From contig CM060918.1 of assembly GCA_030737875.1 (NCBI GenBank), forward strand, positions 884,727,903 to 884,791,902: a stretch of 64,000 nucleotides of DNA, written 5' to 3'. Source of the DNA: Allium sativum. Taxonomy: Eukaryota; Streptophyta; Magnoliopsida; Asparagales; Amaryllidaceae. The notes beneath the pieces are model-generated. The model saw only the letters and a program-made list of their open reading frames with translations, was not told the DNA's origin and made no database searches. Shown one piece after another: positions 9,291 to 22,639 of the stretch. A program made the position numbers and the translations under genes. Numbering within the stretch: position 1 is the stretch's first letter; each line of letters starts with the position of its first letter.

Positions 9291-12200
9291 TGAGACGACC
9301 CGAACTTCCCCGTGAAAGAAAGCACGGATAGAATTGAGTACAAGACAAAATAGCACGCAGACGGAAGAACATTTCATTGTTATTACAACAGATCCATCAG
9401 ATACAAGAATATACAGAGTATAAATGAATAAATTACATTCGACAAATATCAGAGATTACAATAAATTACATAGCAGCGGAAAATAATACAAAAGCACAAC
9501 TAGAAGTGATACACGGATACAGAGCTTTCCGAGCATCGTTCCAGCTGATAATCAGGACCTTGTGAATATAAATCTGCAAAACCAAAACTACTAGCTGCCC
9601 GTGTGGAAAATAGGGGCACCCAGAGTTTAGGTTAAAACAATAAACTCCAGGTCAGTCATGGGACTGGTGTGAGAACTAAAACAGTTATAATTCTTTATTT
9701 TTAAAGTAAGGTAAATCAAGGGACCACGCCGTATAACACGGAACGGGTTTCCTCCCAAGAATACCAGTGCATAGAACAAACAGCGCAATGCTAAATAAAG
9801 AAAAATGAAGCTGTTATAAGACCCAGGTCCCATCACACAATGCAACGCAAGCCGGAGGATAGGGTTTTTACCTTATAACAGCCAAAGCATGCTTGATACG
9901 TTTAAAACACATTATTTTGATATTATAAGAAGTGTATAGTGTCAAAACATTTCAATCATAAATATAAATCATAGACGGCATGAGTGCCCCATCCCACTAT
10001 GTCGCCATACTAGGCTCTACAAATAAAGCCGAAATACACGTATTGGAAATTGGATTCCGTCATGAGTCGAGGCAAGGGGCAAGCTCCTCTCCGCGTTCGA
10101 GACACTCTAGCAAATGCCTCAGGACCGCACACAGCAATCCCCTGGATCCTCCAAGGCCGGTCCTCTCTTACTTTTGAGGATTGGCAATTCCTGAACACAC
10201 GTTTCCCGGTCCTTACAGACCTATATCCGAGGCGCCTCGTATCCAACAACCACACAGGTGAAAAGTATATAAATGTCAGGGCTGGTAGGTCACTGACACC
10301 ACCCTAGCTAGAAAGAAACGTCATGCACTCCTTGGGTCCGTATCCCGTTTTTGACTCATACCGATGTGTGAGGCTCGCGAATCCACGTTATACACAAAGC
10401 TATGCCATACAGGCCGTGCTTTGATCATCAACCACAAGACTTTGCTTTTCAACAGAAGCCTTGATCAATTGCCACTTACGCGTGCCACATTGGCAATTCA
10501 CTCCATGCGACTGATGTCCATCGATATACAACCTCTGAGCTCGTACGTCTCAGAGAAGGGCGTTAAGCAAGAGAATAAATTCTCCGCCGCCAAACAGATG
10601 TATATTTAATAGATATCAATCAACACAGAATAAAATCCAATGTCAGACACACAATCCATTTACAAGTTCGTTCTGGGTCTGAACGAAACCGGAGGCACTT
10701 TCCTCGCATATCCGTCCATCTCCAAGTATGTCTGGACGATCACCAACTGATTCCCTCATCCTGGGTGTACAGCCCAATCAAGATCATCAGTAATCACCCA
10801 AACGATGTGAAGACTTCCGGTCTTCAACCACCGTCTTCATCTTCGACATCTCGTCGAATCGGTTATTCAGAATGGGTATAAACCCGGCCTTTCTGAATAA
10901 CCCACGTATATAATAAACAAATGTTACACAAACACAATGAACGCCTCATTCCAATTCAGAATATTCTTTTATTCACAAAATCACATTCTTAGGGAAAGGT
11001 TCCCATTAATTTTATCAAAGATAAATTCTTCTAAATTTATTCTTTAATCTTCCTTTGGATATCATCTCAAACTAGTCGGGATTAACGAACCACACCGAAG
11101 TAATTATTTAGTTTATTTCCCAATCCCAACCTATATATCCCATGGAGCAAAACTGGTGATACTCCATATCTAACACCACGGTGTTATCGGTAAAATTAAT
11201 TACCATTTCACGTTCAAATCTAATTAAAGATTTAACTATCGCTTTGGAGCCAAACTGGCGATACTCCACTCTCGATCACTTTTCAGATTTGATAATTTAA
11301 ATTATCAATTCACTTTTTGATCTAATTAAAGATTCATTAAAACTCCACTTAGTTTTAATCTTTTCAAAAATCAATATCCTGCCTTTAACTGGGTTAAAGA
11401 ACCAATGTCATCAAAACACGATTCACGACAAACCAAATCACATTTAATATTAAATACAAGGCTCTGAATAGAAAATATATCGGCTTATATTCAATATCAG
11501 ATTCTGAAACCAACAAATATCGTATTGGAAATAACGATATAAAAAATCTTTCAAATCCCCATAACAATATTTGTATAGTCACGAAATCCAACATCGAAAT
11601 ATCCCGAAGATAATTTCGATTCAACTCCAGTCCAATTCACGTATAGGAAATATCGATTATTTTCAAAATCACTTTCAAATTCAATTTATTTATTTCAAAA
11701 ATAAATTGAATTTAATTCTAGTTCAAAACTAGTTCATTTCGATAAAAATCTATTTTTATCATCTAACGTGGAATTTTCCAGCCCAATTCTTTCCAATTCA
11801 CATATTATGATTTTACACAAATTATTAATATTTTTAATAATTTTATCAAGGCCCGTACAGTCGATTTCCATCAACGGCCATCGAACTGCACTTACAGCGA
11901 CCTTTTTCAAATTTGATTTGGACGTAATTCCAAATCCAACCGTTAGATTTCAAATTTCTAATATTCATTGGAAAGCTCTTTTCGATACGAACCCAACGGT
12001 TCCGGTTTTAGGAGAATCCGACGGTCGGATCTCCCGCAACGTCCGTTTGAAATGAATGGTCGAAATTCACGAACTGCCGCGGCGCGGCGCGTTCTATTCA
12101 GGCCATTATATTATATATATAATATATATAATATATTTTTCGTCGATTTCTGTTTAAAACGAATTTTATAAATCGTTTTAAATTCGTTTCTAAAATAATT

Positions 12201-15200
12201 CAACTTCTATATTCAATTCAAATCAAAATTGAATTCTTCTTTATAAATCCGTTTTAAAATTCATTTCTATTCAATTCGAATTTCAATTCAATTTGAATTC
12301 ATTCCAATTCGCTTTTAATTCAATTTGAATTCGTTTTCAATTCATTTCGAAATCGTTTTCAATTCAGTTCATTTCGAAATCGTTTTCAATTCAATTCATT
12401 TCGAAATCGTTTTCAATTCAATTCATTTCGAAATCGTTTAAAATCGATATAAATATCGTTCACGTCGAAATAACGCATCTCTAATCAACACGGCTTTATA
12501 TTTTTCAAAACTCCTTTATTCTATCCAACAAATGAATATTTATCCCATTCAACACATGAATCTATATTTCTTTCAACACACGACTAATCTCCACACATGA
12601 GTACCGTCAACACATCACTATTTTTGTTATGTAAAATATTTTATAAAACTATGGTATCTATCGTTTGATTTTTAATTAGACTTCTACTGAGAAGTAGTTC
12701 TAATTTTAAATATGATAAAGATATAATTTATTTTATTTAAAATATTTTACTCAACACATGAATAGTTTCAACACATGATCATCGTCAACACATGACTATT
12801 TTTATATTCAACACATGAATTTTCTTTTATAATATTCATTGTTTTCCCGATTGGAATGAGGCCCAATCAATCACCATATAATGTTAATTATACGGATTCC
12901 ATACAACACATGTATATAATAGCAATAATAAACAATCAACCATCATCCAAAGTGCACCACACTGTATAAGCATCAAATATAGATATCTAACGCTTATAAC
13001 AGCCTGTCAATCAATCGATCGACATATTTAATCAATCAGGATGAGTGAACTTCAAATTTCATCCCAACACCCGTGTGGGGTTTCAAACAATCAAACACAG
13101 ATTTTATTTGTGCAGTTGGGCGACGTGTAAAATTTATCGACCCAATCGATATCAGTCAAATCAGTGTATATAAACAAATCGGCCGATTTGTTTATAAATA
13201 TTTATTTATTCACTTTCACGTTAAAAATTATATTTTTAACGATAAAACATTTTATTTTAACACATGAATTTCTATTCAGTTCATTTATTCAATAAAATGA
13301 TATTTTTTATTTTTCTAACATATTTTAGAAAATTTCGGCGGCATAACAGCACGATACTAGAAACGGGACAAGGCCTAGCCTTATCCCCAGTCTAGTGAAG
13401 GCCCACGCCATTCACACATCAATCAAATCAATTTATTTCACCAAACAATTCAATTTCAAATCAAATCATCTAATCAACTACACAACCAAACAATTTAACA
13501 AACAAGCCATCCATGGTCTGTGGATGACGGGTGTCGGGTGCTACTAAACACCGTCTACATCCTAGTATATATATATAACTAGAAAAAGAATTTTGAGTGA
13601 GAAGTTCTCACCAAAAGCTATCCAATACCACGACTCTTCATTTATAGAAATCTTCTTCGTTATCCCATCTTCGTCATCTTCGTTGCCCGTAGTCACTATA
13701 TATATAAAAATCACATTTTTATATTTTGATGTCTTTAAAATAAAAGCCACATTTTTATTTATTCACTTTCAATTTAAAAATCATATTTTTATAATCACTT
13801 CATATATTTAAAAATCGAATTTTTACTATGCTATTCAATATATAAAAATCGTATTTTTACTATGATGTTCAATATATAAAAACCATATTTTACTTCTCTA
13901 TTTTCTATATAAAGATCTCGCCTTTTTACATAAAAAGATTTTAGCTTTTCAAATATAAAGATTGAACTTTTTCATATACATCATTATAAAAATCACATTT
14001 TTATTTTTCTACACATATAAAGATGCTATTTTTAATATTGCTATCATGTAAAAATTATATTCCTAATTCTCTACATAAACGAAAATCATATTTTTACATC
14101 ATCTATATAGTAAAGACTATATTTTTAATACTTTAAAAATATAAAGATCATATTTTTAATTCTTTAAAAATATAAAAATCATATTTTTACTCAAATTAAA
14201 AATCTATCCTTTCTACTAATGAAAACCATACCCTTTTTCTTATCTATAGTTAAAACCACTTCTTTCCTATAATAAAGATCAAACCTTTATATAAATCAAA
14301 ATCCAAGCTTTCATGTATACAAAATTCCATTCTTTTACGTAAATAAAAATTCATTCTTTCATGTAAATAAAAAAAACAAATCTTTTCCAAATTCATAAAA
14401 GTCAAAGCTTTAAACAATTAAAAATATCAACTTTTCTTTTATAAAAATCCGTTTGTAATCAACGCTAACTAACACAATAAATAAATTAATTTTAAATTAC
14501 CTGACTTCACTGTCGTTCACATTGGAGGGGGGTCTGGTGATGAGGGAGACGCGCCAGGATTTCGGGTCGTCGGGGATTGACACTTCAATTGGTCGGAGGG
14601 TGGAGTTTCAGGGGCGGCGCCTTCGATTTGGGTCAGGGGGCCTGCTTCTTCATCGTTGGAGGAGTAGAGAGGGGCGACGGGTGTCGGGTCTTCGTGGATT
14701 CGAGTGGAGGGGTGAGTCTCGAAATGGTCGGAGGGGGGCCAGAGGGAGGGCGGTGGTCTAGGCAGGCGGCGCGGTGAGTCGGGGAGGGAGGGCGGCTGGA
14801 GCTCGATCGCGATTGGTTTTTTTTTTTTCTTTTGAAGTCAACGGGGGGGGGGGGGGGGGGTCTGAGGGAAGGATGAACAAGGGGGCTTTTATAAATAAAT
14901 AAATATATATATTATTTAATTAAATTCTAAAAAGGTACTTTTTAATTCGAACTCGAAATCCAACCCACCGACTGTCGTCCATAGCTAATTATCCCCATTC
15001 CGAACACAATGGGATATATATATCGTAGGATGATTCGGTTGTTACAATCAGTTTTCGTTAAATTTACATTTAAATCACTATATTGAATTTTAAACGTACA
15101 TTTCAAATTACTGGGGTCACATACTAACTAGAAAAATTCCAGAAAAATATTTTCTAGCTTCGTATTGACGATACGGTCCTAACAAAACTAGTTTCGTCGA

Positions 15201-15799
15201 ATTCCGAGACCGTTGGAAAAATGGCCAATTTCCAGTCGATTAAAATCAACTGAAATTGGTCAAACGCGTTTTCCTTTGCCACGCTCACATATTGATTCAG
15301 AAAATTATGAAATTTGGAATCTAGCAATAAATTGACATCACGGACCCAACAAAAGTGGTTTCGTCGAAATCCGAGGTCATTTGCAAAATGTCCATTTTTA
15401 AGGGCCTGAATTCCATAGCGACTATTCAGAATTTTCAACTGGACATATCTTTTGATTCCCGATATGAAATCTTGATTTGTCGGATTCGTTGGAAAGGTAT
15501 CATCAATTAGATCCTAAGATTTTTGGTTTCACTAAAATCCGGATTGTTTTGCACCCGGCACATTCAATTGAAGTTTGAAATCGAATTATCGAACTACCGC
15601 GCCATTTTCAATTCTATTTATAATTATAAATAATTATATATATATTCTAACGACGACGCGTATCAATATATACGTCGAATTCTATTCAAAACAAATTTCT
15701 CGTCGATTTTATTTAAAATAATCTATTTTAAATAATCAAAATTCGCTAAAATTGCCAAAATAAAAATTTCAAACTGGCTCGCATTTTCGGGTTATTACA
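9291..15799 (-). repeat. Element D right (5') LTR
   Basis: Near-identical partner of 1744-8260, with the same internal landmarks: short hairpin about 9596-9618, stem-loop 9810-9882, TATA at 14893-14886, GC-rich leader about 14500-14870. It differs by scattered substitutions and by shorter AT and different poly-G runs near 14820-14920. As the PBS-side LTR it would drive transcription leftward. Confidence 0.93.
9810..9882 (-). ncRNA. Conserved covarying stem-loop, element D right LTR
   Basis: Second copy of the stem-loop at 2263-2335. The stem is unchanged, and the loop carries two substitutions. As part of the 5' LTR this copy would lie in the transcribed leader. Confidence 0.65.
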
Positions 15800-15804
15800 T
15801 CCTT
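15800..15804. repeat. Target-site duplication TCCTT of element D, right
   Basis: Matches 1739-1743 exactly. Confidence 0.92.
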
Positions 15805-16193
15805 CCACTATTACAATATTATTCGTACATATGCCTTTCAACGAGACCTGGACTAGGCTCGAAGTTAGCCTAGTCTATAAAAATAAAAAGGAACGGGATG
15901 AAGAACATAATAGACATTAAGTAAAAGTTATAAGATTTTAATTGAATTAAACATTTTAATTTGGGGAATTGCTAAACGATATGCATACAATTATTCATAA
16001 GGATAATTTAAACCCACTCACCTTTCCAGGATTATAAAAGAGATAAATCGTTGTTGTAACACTTTGATGTTGATTAACCTTCTAAATCGACTGTTGATGA
16101 AGGACTTGTCTCTAAAAATCTCTACTTTAATTTATGTTGAAGGTGGAGGCTAGGATTAAAGAGATAGATGAGATTAGGGTTAGGTTTGATGTT

Positions 16194-16202
16194 TATTTAT
16201 AG
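16194..16202 (-). promoter_or_regulatory. TATA box of element B left LTR
   Basis: CTATAAATA on the minus strand, about 0.7 kb from the LTR start, the usual order for U3. Confidence 0.5.
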
Positions 16203-16463
16203 TTGTAGTAGGTGACATAGGGCCTTAGGATTAAAATAGAATCCATCTAAACCTTCCACCTCACTAAAAAACAAGAAGGTTCTAGAGTAGGCTAAACCAA
16301 CCCAGGTGCATTGCACCCATACGCACGGGTGGACACTGATGGTGTTGACACCTTCCTATATGCGGTTTCTTTTCTTTTTGTACAAGCAAAATCTTAAACG
16401 CTCCTTAATATATGCAAAGTACATTTCTTTTCCATTAATGCATCCTTCCATGTGTCATTATTT

Positions 16464-16905
16464 TATATATAATATGAATTGTATTAATTCTTTTGACATT
16501 AGCTTGCTTTAATTGAATCAATTTATATTTATTTTCCAACTTCTTTCTATGCATTAAATTTTCCCATGTGACATTATTTCTTTGTTGCATATATTTCTAA
16601 AATTCTTATTTAAATGTGTTAATGCTTTCCTGTTTCATGCACTTGATATGTTGCTTCTTTTTAACGCATTAAATTGCTTGATCCCTCTTTTTTTTCTATG
16701 CATGCTTTAATTGCATATTTGACATGTTTGCATTCTATATTCATTTTCTTTTATTTGCATGACATTAATTCGTTTTTATTTAGGTTCATGAATATACACA
16801 TTTCTATTATTTTTATTTTTTTAATTTTCCTTTAAATATATCTATGCATATAATATATACATATATGCATATTTTTAATTAACACTAAAAATACGGGGTA
16901 TTACA
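16464..16905 (-). repeat. Long inverted repeat arm X' of element B
   Basis: Reverse-complement partner of 466-862. It includes about 40 bp around 16670-16705 that arm X lacks. It is the U3 terminus of L1. Confidence 0.85.
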
Positions 16906-18229
16906 TTCTCCCACCCTTAAGAAATTTCATCTCGAAATTTGGTAAGGGTAAAATCAAATGATCCCTCGCATATTACACATCCATTATGTGTGCATCCAAT
17001 TTTTGCAAACATTGTGCACATGTGCAAAGTGAAATACATCATAGTAGTGCATGTATGCCTAATTTGGTACCACCTATATTTATGCAAACTTTCAAAAACT
17101 CTTTCAAAACATGATGTTCACATCCTAAATATACTTACAGTTCTATATGAATGCAATATTTTTGAAAATCAAAACACTTTTCATCAAAATTTTCCCACAC
17201 TCTTACCGAATAAGAGCATAGTTCATCCAATTGTTGCATCCAAAATCCCGCCAACCTTCTTTAAGTTTCGAATCACAAGAAAATTTTAATTTTCTAAATT
17301 CGATTTCTTATGTCATAAAAAGGTATAAAATGGAAAATTTTACATCTTCTGTTTTTCTTTCATGTTCCTTTTCTAATTGCACTTGGATTTCACATAACTA
17401 CTCTATACAAAGTTTCCTATTTTTCTATCCAATCACAACTACATATGAAAACTTCTTTTTTTTTCCCCATCATGTTTTGTTGTTTCTCTGAATTTATTGT
17501 TTTCTTTTTAGTTAGGCTATTTTTCTTTCTTAGCTTATTCTTAATCCAATGATTTAAGTTTATTCTTTTCAAATAAGCCTTTCCATCATCCTACACATCT
17601 ACTACTAAGGGCCAAGAACCAATGGCTATTTCACTAATGAAAAGTCCAACCATAAACTCTCAACTCTCACTTGCCCTTTACTATCTAATAGTCACTACTA
17701 GTCCTTGTTGTGTTTTACTAGCCTATACTTTTTCTTTTTCGAGCAACAGTTCTATTCTTTACAATGCCTATGCATTCTACGGGAATTTTCCACTATTCCA
17801 AGATAACCTTCGCTATTTACTTTATAGCCTCAAATTTCTCTGTTCTTTCTAGGCACTAACCCTTACTGACCCCCTTAATTTTAAAACATGGTTTGGCCTC
17901 TTTTTTTTTCAAACATCAAAAATACTTTTAAGATTAAAAAATGAAAACATCATAAACTCTTTTGCCAAAACTTTTACAATTTCAAATTCTTAAAAGCTAA
18001 CAAGTGTTAGACTCTTGGTGGGCTTCCGACTTACCTAGGCTTTCCTAGACACCCCTACAAGGTCAATTCTCTCAACTATATATATTCCTAATCCATTTTC
18101 CTTTTTCTATTTAGTGGGATCCTCTACCGATCTAGGTTTTTATATATATAATATATTTATATTTTAAAATACAAATACGCTCACTCATTATCTAAATAAG
18201 GAATCCTAAACCTAAGCTCTGATACCAGA
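16906..18229 (-). mobile_element. Element B internal region (non-coding)
   Basis: 1,324 bp between the polypurine tract (complement of TTCTCCCACCCTTAAGAAA at 16906) and the PBS (18227-18216). The plus strand is strongly pyrimidine-rich and has no recognisable gag or pol in any frame. It contains the phrase ATTTCATCTCGAAATTT beside the PPT, a variant of the GGGACGAAA motif beside the PPTs of D, F and G. This makes B a non-autonomous element. Confidence 0.8.
18216..18227 (-). other. Primer-binding site of element B
   Basis: GCTCTGATACCA, exact complement of the initiator tRNA-Met primer site, two bases from the right LTR at 18230. Confidence 0.9.
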
Positions 18230-21134
18230 TGTAACAACCCGGATTCTGACGGACCGATTTTTTTTTTCAAAAACCAAATCCATTGAAACCCAAGTTGATT
18301 TACTCTGGTATCCTGCAGAAAAGACAGAGACATGAAACATGTCAGTGTTTGGAAAACATCTCACAGCGGAAGGAATAAAATATAATGTAATTAAAACATA
18401 GTTTTACCTTAATAATAATACTGCTAAACTAGTATCCAAAGCTATACAGTCTCTGTCATGAACCTAACCTACGAATGGTGCGAGGAGGGGGGTCATAACA
18501 TAAGTCCTATGTGACTGAATTTAAATTATACTTTTGGATAATCCTACATATACCGTTCAATTACATTTTCTAATTTATTGGGTTATCTGTGTTATTAGCA
18601 TTCAAGGCTTACACGCGTCTCACCCATCTACTCCCTAGTAGATTAACATAATACAGTGTATATGTAGCTACCCCCAACTACGGTACACTCCATGGTACCC
18701 TACTCGCACACTCTCCACCATATCATCGTAGGAATATAGCAGTCCCTAATCCTATGCCCAAATGTCGTACAGATTTATGTATGTATGTCAACGCTACATC
18801 TGCAAAGAACCACTACTTCTATATTACGTAAGCGTTCGGACTACCATCTTTGAACCATTCGATCAAATTAGGTTCCATCCTCGAATAATGCCCTCTAGTC
18901 TTATGATACACCACCCAGAGCGACAAGAGTGTACCTAGAATTTCCCATGTACGTCTCGTCAATCGTTCTCGATGTCTATTGCACATGTTCTCTATATGTG
19001 CGCCCGAGTCCTGTGGCAGGGCTAATCAAGAAACACGAAACTGGGTCGGGAGCTTTCAGATATCTGTCGATTGCAGATGCTAAGGTCTTCTTTTACAGTG
19101 GCTATGGTCCCGCTAGACCCCTCCCTCAACTAATGAAAGGCACCTAAGAATATCAAGAATGAGAACTTAACCCCGGCCCCCTTATGCCTTTCAAACCTAT
19201 TGGCCAAACTCACTCATAACTAGATAGCAAAGTATATGGTCTTTTGGAGTTCTCCGCCTTTTCTCTTTACGTACTGACTGAAGATGGTAGGTAAATGACG
19301 AGTTGCTATCACAGGACACTGACCGGTCTCGCCAAATCACGCTGGTCCATCTTAGTCTTTTGATTGCCCCTTATTATTGCAATCAAGGCATACTTGTTGG
19401 TTCACCTACGCAGACCTAACCTCTGTGAGTACAGGCGGATCATTTGCCACTCACAGAGGAATACTAAGAGTACCCTACGTCCCCGGAAGCCGCGTGCTTC
19501 TTAACCCAGTCCGTTGGAGCCTACAAGAATATCTAGATGGACATGCGCTCCTCTTTGTGTCTTTTGACACCCCTATGATCTACCCCTTATGGTTATTCAT
19601 CCTCTAACGTATGGACTGGTCCAAGCGTCTCAGTTTTATATGTCATTAGACACTACGTCTAACCATTGATCACGCGCTTGCGCCACCTCCTGAGTTTTCT
19701 CATTTAACTTGGTTGTTCTCCTTCACGTTGACTTCCTTTTCAAGTTTACCAAGTTACCCTCGCTTATTAATTAAATTTATAAATTAACCCATTTAAGTTC
19801 ATTAATAAGCCTACAACGTGTTATTCTCATAATATATTCATTATTCCAACCCGTGGTTACCATAACATGTTCTATTTAATTTATAATTAAGCACATCTTA
19901 ATTCACAGATACATTGGTAAGAGAATAATTTCATTTTCCCCTATCATTCCTTATAACTTATCTTATTTCATAAGTTATAATTCCCACTTGTCCCAAGGAC
20001 AACCCTACCTATTATCTTTCTTATTCAAGTTCATTCAGAATAGGTTATTATCATCATTCCCTATTTTGGCATTAGTTAAGATTAACTTAACCTTTCTCAT
20101 TTCTTCAGCAAATTTACTTAACCCCTACTCAATTCAACTGGTTCGTAACATCACTACAAATTTAATTAGGTTAAGTATTCCAATTTAATAAATTACTACG
20201 CTACTCGTGTTACCCACTTAACCCCTTTTATTATATCCATGTCAACCCTACATGTGTCGTCTTGGTTTAGTGTTCATTATTATTTATTATTTGTGTAAAC
20301 ACGCATGACCTCTCATAATAGATTACCGTTTGCGGTTGCTGGATATGCCGGGCGGTTCCGGGCAGACTTCTACCGCATCCGAATCTAACCTCGTGTCTTG
20401 ACACCATTACGGGTCCAATTTCCACCTAAGACCTCTCACATTAGATTACCGTTTGCGGTTGCTGGATATGCCGGGCGGTTCCAAATAAACTTCTACCACA
20501 GACCAAATCTAACCTCGTGTCTTAGGCATATAAGTTCTTATTATAACTTATACTCATAATTCAAATCTTGGATTATAATATATGTCAATTACCCGTAAAC
20601 CCTCAATTCACATTTATGCTTATAATCCTATCAACAGATTATGCCTATAATCCCAATTCAACTTATAAACCCAATTTCATGTTCATAATTCCAATTTGAT
20701 TTATATACATAAATCCTACCCTAATTATATTCATAATTCCAAGCATAGTTATGCCAATTCCCCATATTTGTCGCATTTCTTCTTACATTTAATTAACTTC
20801 AATAAAGTAAAATTATTCCAATTCTACCAATTGTTCATATTCATTGAAGATATGCTCCCAAATTCCAACCTATCAGTTTTGCCCCAAATTACCCAACCTT
20901 AAGTTGCGCTCAAAGTACAGTCTTGCTTATTCTTGTCCATTATTAATCCACACACTTCCCAATTATCCCAACATAGTTAATTGTTCCAACTTAACTTGCA
21001 CATGTTTTCACTAATGTCCCAGATTAATATTTATAGTTATGCGCCAAATTATCATCATTCCCAATTTCCAGTATTTTATGAGTTAAACAACAATTCCCCA
21101 ATCACAGGTTTTGCCTAAAATCCGGGTTGTTACA
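18230..21134 (-). mobile_element. Element B right LTR (L2)
   Basis: 2,905 bp with perfect 16-bp inverted ends, TGTAACAACCCGGATT and its complement. TAACT follows at 21135-21139. Only 20270-21118 matches the left LTR (863-1712). The other 2 kb (18246-20264) has no partner in L1, and L2 lacks the U3/TATA part of L1. The block around 18357 (CATCTCACAGCGGAAGG) resembles the same region of F and G near their PBS-side ends. Confidence 0.75.
20307..20525 (-). ncRNA. Twin hairpin motif, element B right LTR
   Basis: In unit 1 (20307-20399), TAGATT (20319-20324) pairs with AATCTA (20382-20387), and TGCGGT (20331-20336) pairs with ACCGCA (20372-20377). The loop contains GCCGGGCGGTTCCGGGCAG. In unit 2 (20427-20525) the outer arms are kept, but the inner arm and loop are partly degraded. 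It corresponds to the F and G twin hairpins. Confidence 0.65.
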
Positions 21135-21139
21135 TAACT
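21135..21139. repeat. Target-site duplication TAACT of element B, right
   Basis: Matches 461-465. The element A LTR resumes after it. Confidence 0.85.
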
Positions 21140-21866
21140 TGATATAAAACAGGCGATACAGCGCAAAAGCTGAAAACTAAACCATCACAGCAGTGGAAAG
21201 ATTCAAAATACAGCTTATGATCTAAACCATCATTATTAAAACTTTTAAAACTGTCTCTAAAGAAAAATAGGATACAATACTAATGCCCAACGTAGTGACC
21301 AACAACAACACAGGGAGGATATATGGGAACAATACGTGTAAGCCTCCTGCTCGTCCCCGGACAGCTACTCGTGCATAACTAGCTAACATGTCTCTAGTCT
21401 GCTCGTTTAGGAGCACCCAGAGTAATAAGAAGAGACATAAAACTCTAGGTCAGACAAAGGTCTGGTATTAGTGATAAGCAGCAAAAACAGGACAATAACA
21501 GGTACATAACCGTACTTGAACCTGGACCTGGAACCTAAGAGTTAGCACAACAGGATGTACAATACTATAAGGTGACACTAACACATGGTGTGAAAATAAT
21601 GGGGAAGGGGTGGTCATGTCATGGTGATAGCAACATCAAACATAGCAATCATCCTCATATCTCTCACTCAGTGCGTAAAGTATACGATATCCACGCTTTG
21701 ATCACCCAATTCTTTATTATGATCACTCTGCCCCATGGAGTCGTGACGGCTCCACTACACTGATCCGTAACCACTAACACTTTGCTATGTCCACTTTTCC
21801 CTATGGGGTCATAACAACTCCACTGCACTGGCTCATATCCTTGCTACGATCACTTTGCCCCATGGA

Positions 21867-22639
21867 GTCATAACCACTATTTCAAATCTCGCAAATATCG
21901 CCCGAGATCTCTTCCGATATCTCGTTTTGGGCTCCTTGTGAAACGAAACAGCAAATATCACTCTAAATCTCCTTTCGAATATATCACCCGAGATATTGCA
22001 ATATCGAACGATATATTGACCAAGACGAAATATTGGAATATTGTCTGAGATCTTAGTTTATTTGGTTAAAATTTAAATTTGTGCCTGAACCAGAACTATA
22101 ATTAAAAAACTCAAATCTAGCCATATCAATCTTTTGTTATTTTACATTTTCCATGTTAAATGATTATATTATATGTTCGTATATGCTTACAATGCTTATG
22201 ATTTTCATATTGGTCTTTTTACATACATGTTACTTATTAAATTATGTATTTTATGGTCTATTTATGCTGAATTTTTTAATGTCTTGGATCCTTTTAATGT
22301 TTCCTGTCTAACAATATTCCGGTTTTAAGCATATAACGGTTTAGAGTATGAATGATCTTTCGCAAAATAAAGAGTAATAAAGCTATTTTGCATTTCAAGT
22401 TTAAGTTATTATGTTTTTGATGGCATTCATAAAAATTGTTTTGTTAAAATATCAGTTTTAACATATCATGTACCCCGAGATTGTTCCGATATGAACTTTT
22501 AGACCCGAGATGAAAATCCGAGACGAACTCCCGAGTTAGACTCTTATCATCCGAGATCTCCCCCGATACGAGATCGAGTCTATAAAACCCCCGAGACGAA
22601 ACACGACCAATATCCGAGATTTAAAACCTTGGTCATAAC
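21867..22639 (-). mobile_element. hAT-like non-autonomous DNA transposon (757 bp at 21875-22631)
   Basis: The flanks are an exact 8-bp duplication GTCATAAC (21867-21874 and 22632-22639). The ends are imperfect inverted repeats: CACTATTTCAAATCTCG on the left and CAAGGTTTTAAATCTCGG on the complement of the right. CGAGAT/ATCTCG words crowd both subterminal regions, typical of hAT subterminal transposase sites. The interior has no transposase frame. An 8-bp duplication with CA-starting ends points to the hAT superfamily. The target is a CCATGGAGTCATAAC repeat of the element A LTR. Confidence 0.78.

Larger units (their letters stand above)
1744..15799 (-). mobile_element. Element D: complete giant-LTR, non-autonomous retrotransposon
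   Basis: This is a complete 14,056-bp insertion. Two LTRs of 6,517 and 6,509 bp flank a 1,030-bp internal region. The LTRs end in TG/CA, flanked by TCCTT on both sides. The PBS complement (9276-9287) lies beside the right LTR and the polypurine tract beside the left one, so the element reads right to left. No gag or pol is present. In architecture it resembles an extreme LARD-type (large retrotransposon derivative) element. I counted about 17 substitutions in the first 2.5 kb of LTR alignment, so it is a fairly young insertion. Element E (37231 onward) and H (63003 onward) are diverged relatives. Confidence 0.93.
15805..16905 (-). mobile_element. Element B left LTR (L1), U3 segment
   Basis: This continues L1 after element D and ends ACGGGGTATTACA beside a polypurine tract. 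On the minus strand it carries a TATA box, TATAAATA within 16202-16194, followed by a leader. 16464-16905 is the inverted partner of 466-862. No coding capacity is seen; the 68-codon plus-strand frame at 16306 is chance. Confidence 0.75.

Noticed and set aside
1744..15799. Large tandem segmental duplication
   Set aside because: The two copies have TG/CA ends, a shared TCCTT duplication outside, and a PBS and PPT in the spacer, so they are LTRs.
16939..17852. ORFs of 76-116 codons in the B internal region
   Set aside because: Pyrimidine-rich chance frames on the strand opposite to the element, no domain, no homologous frame elsewhere in the window.
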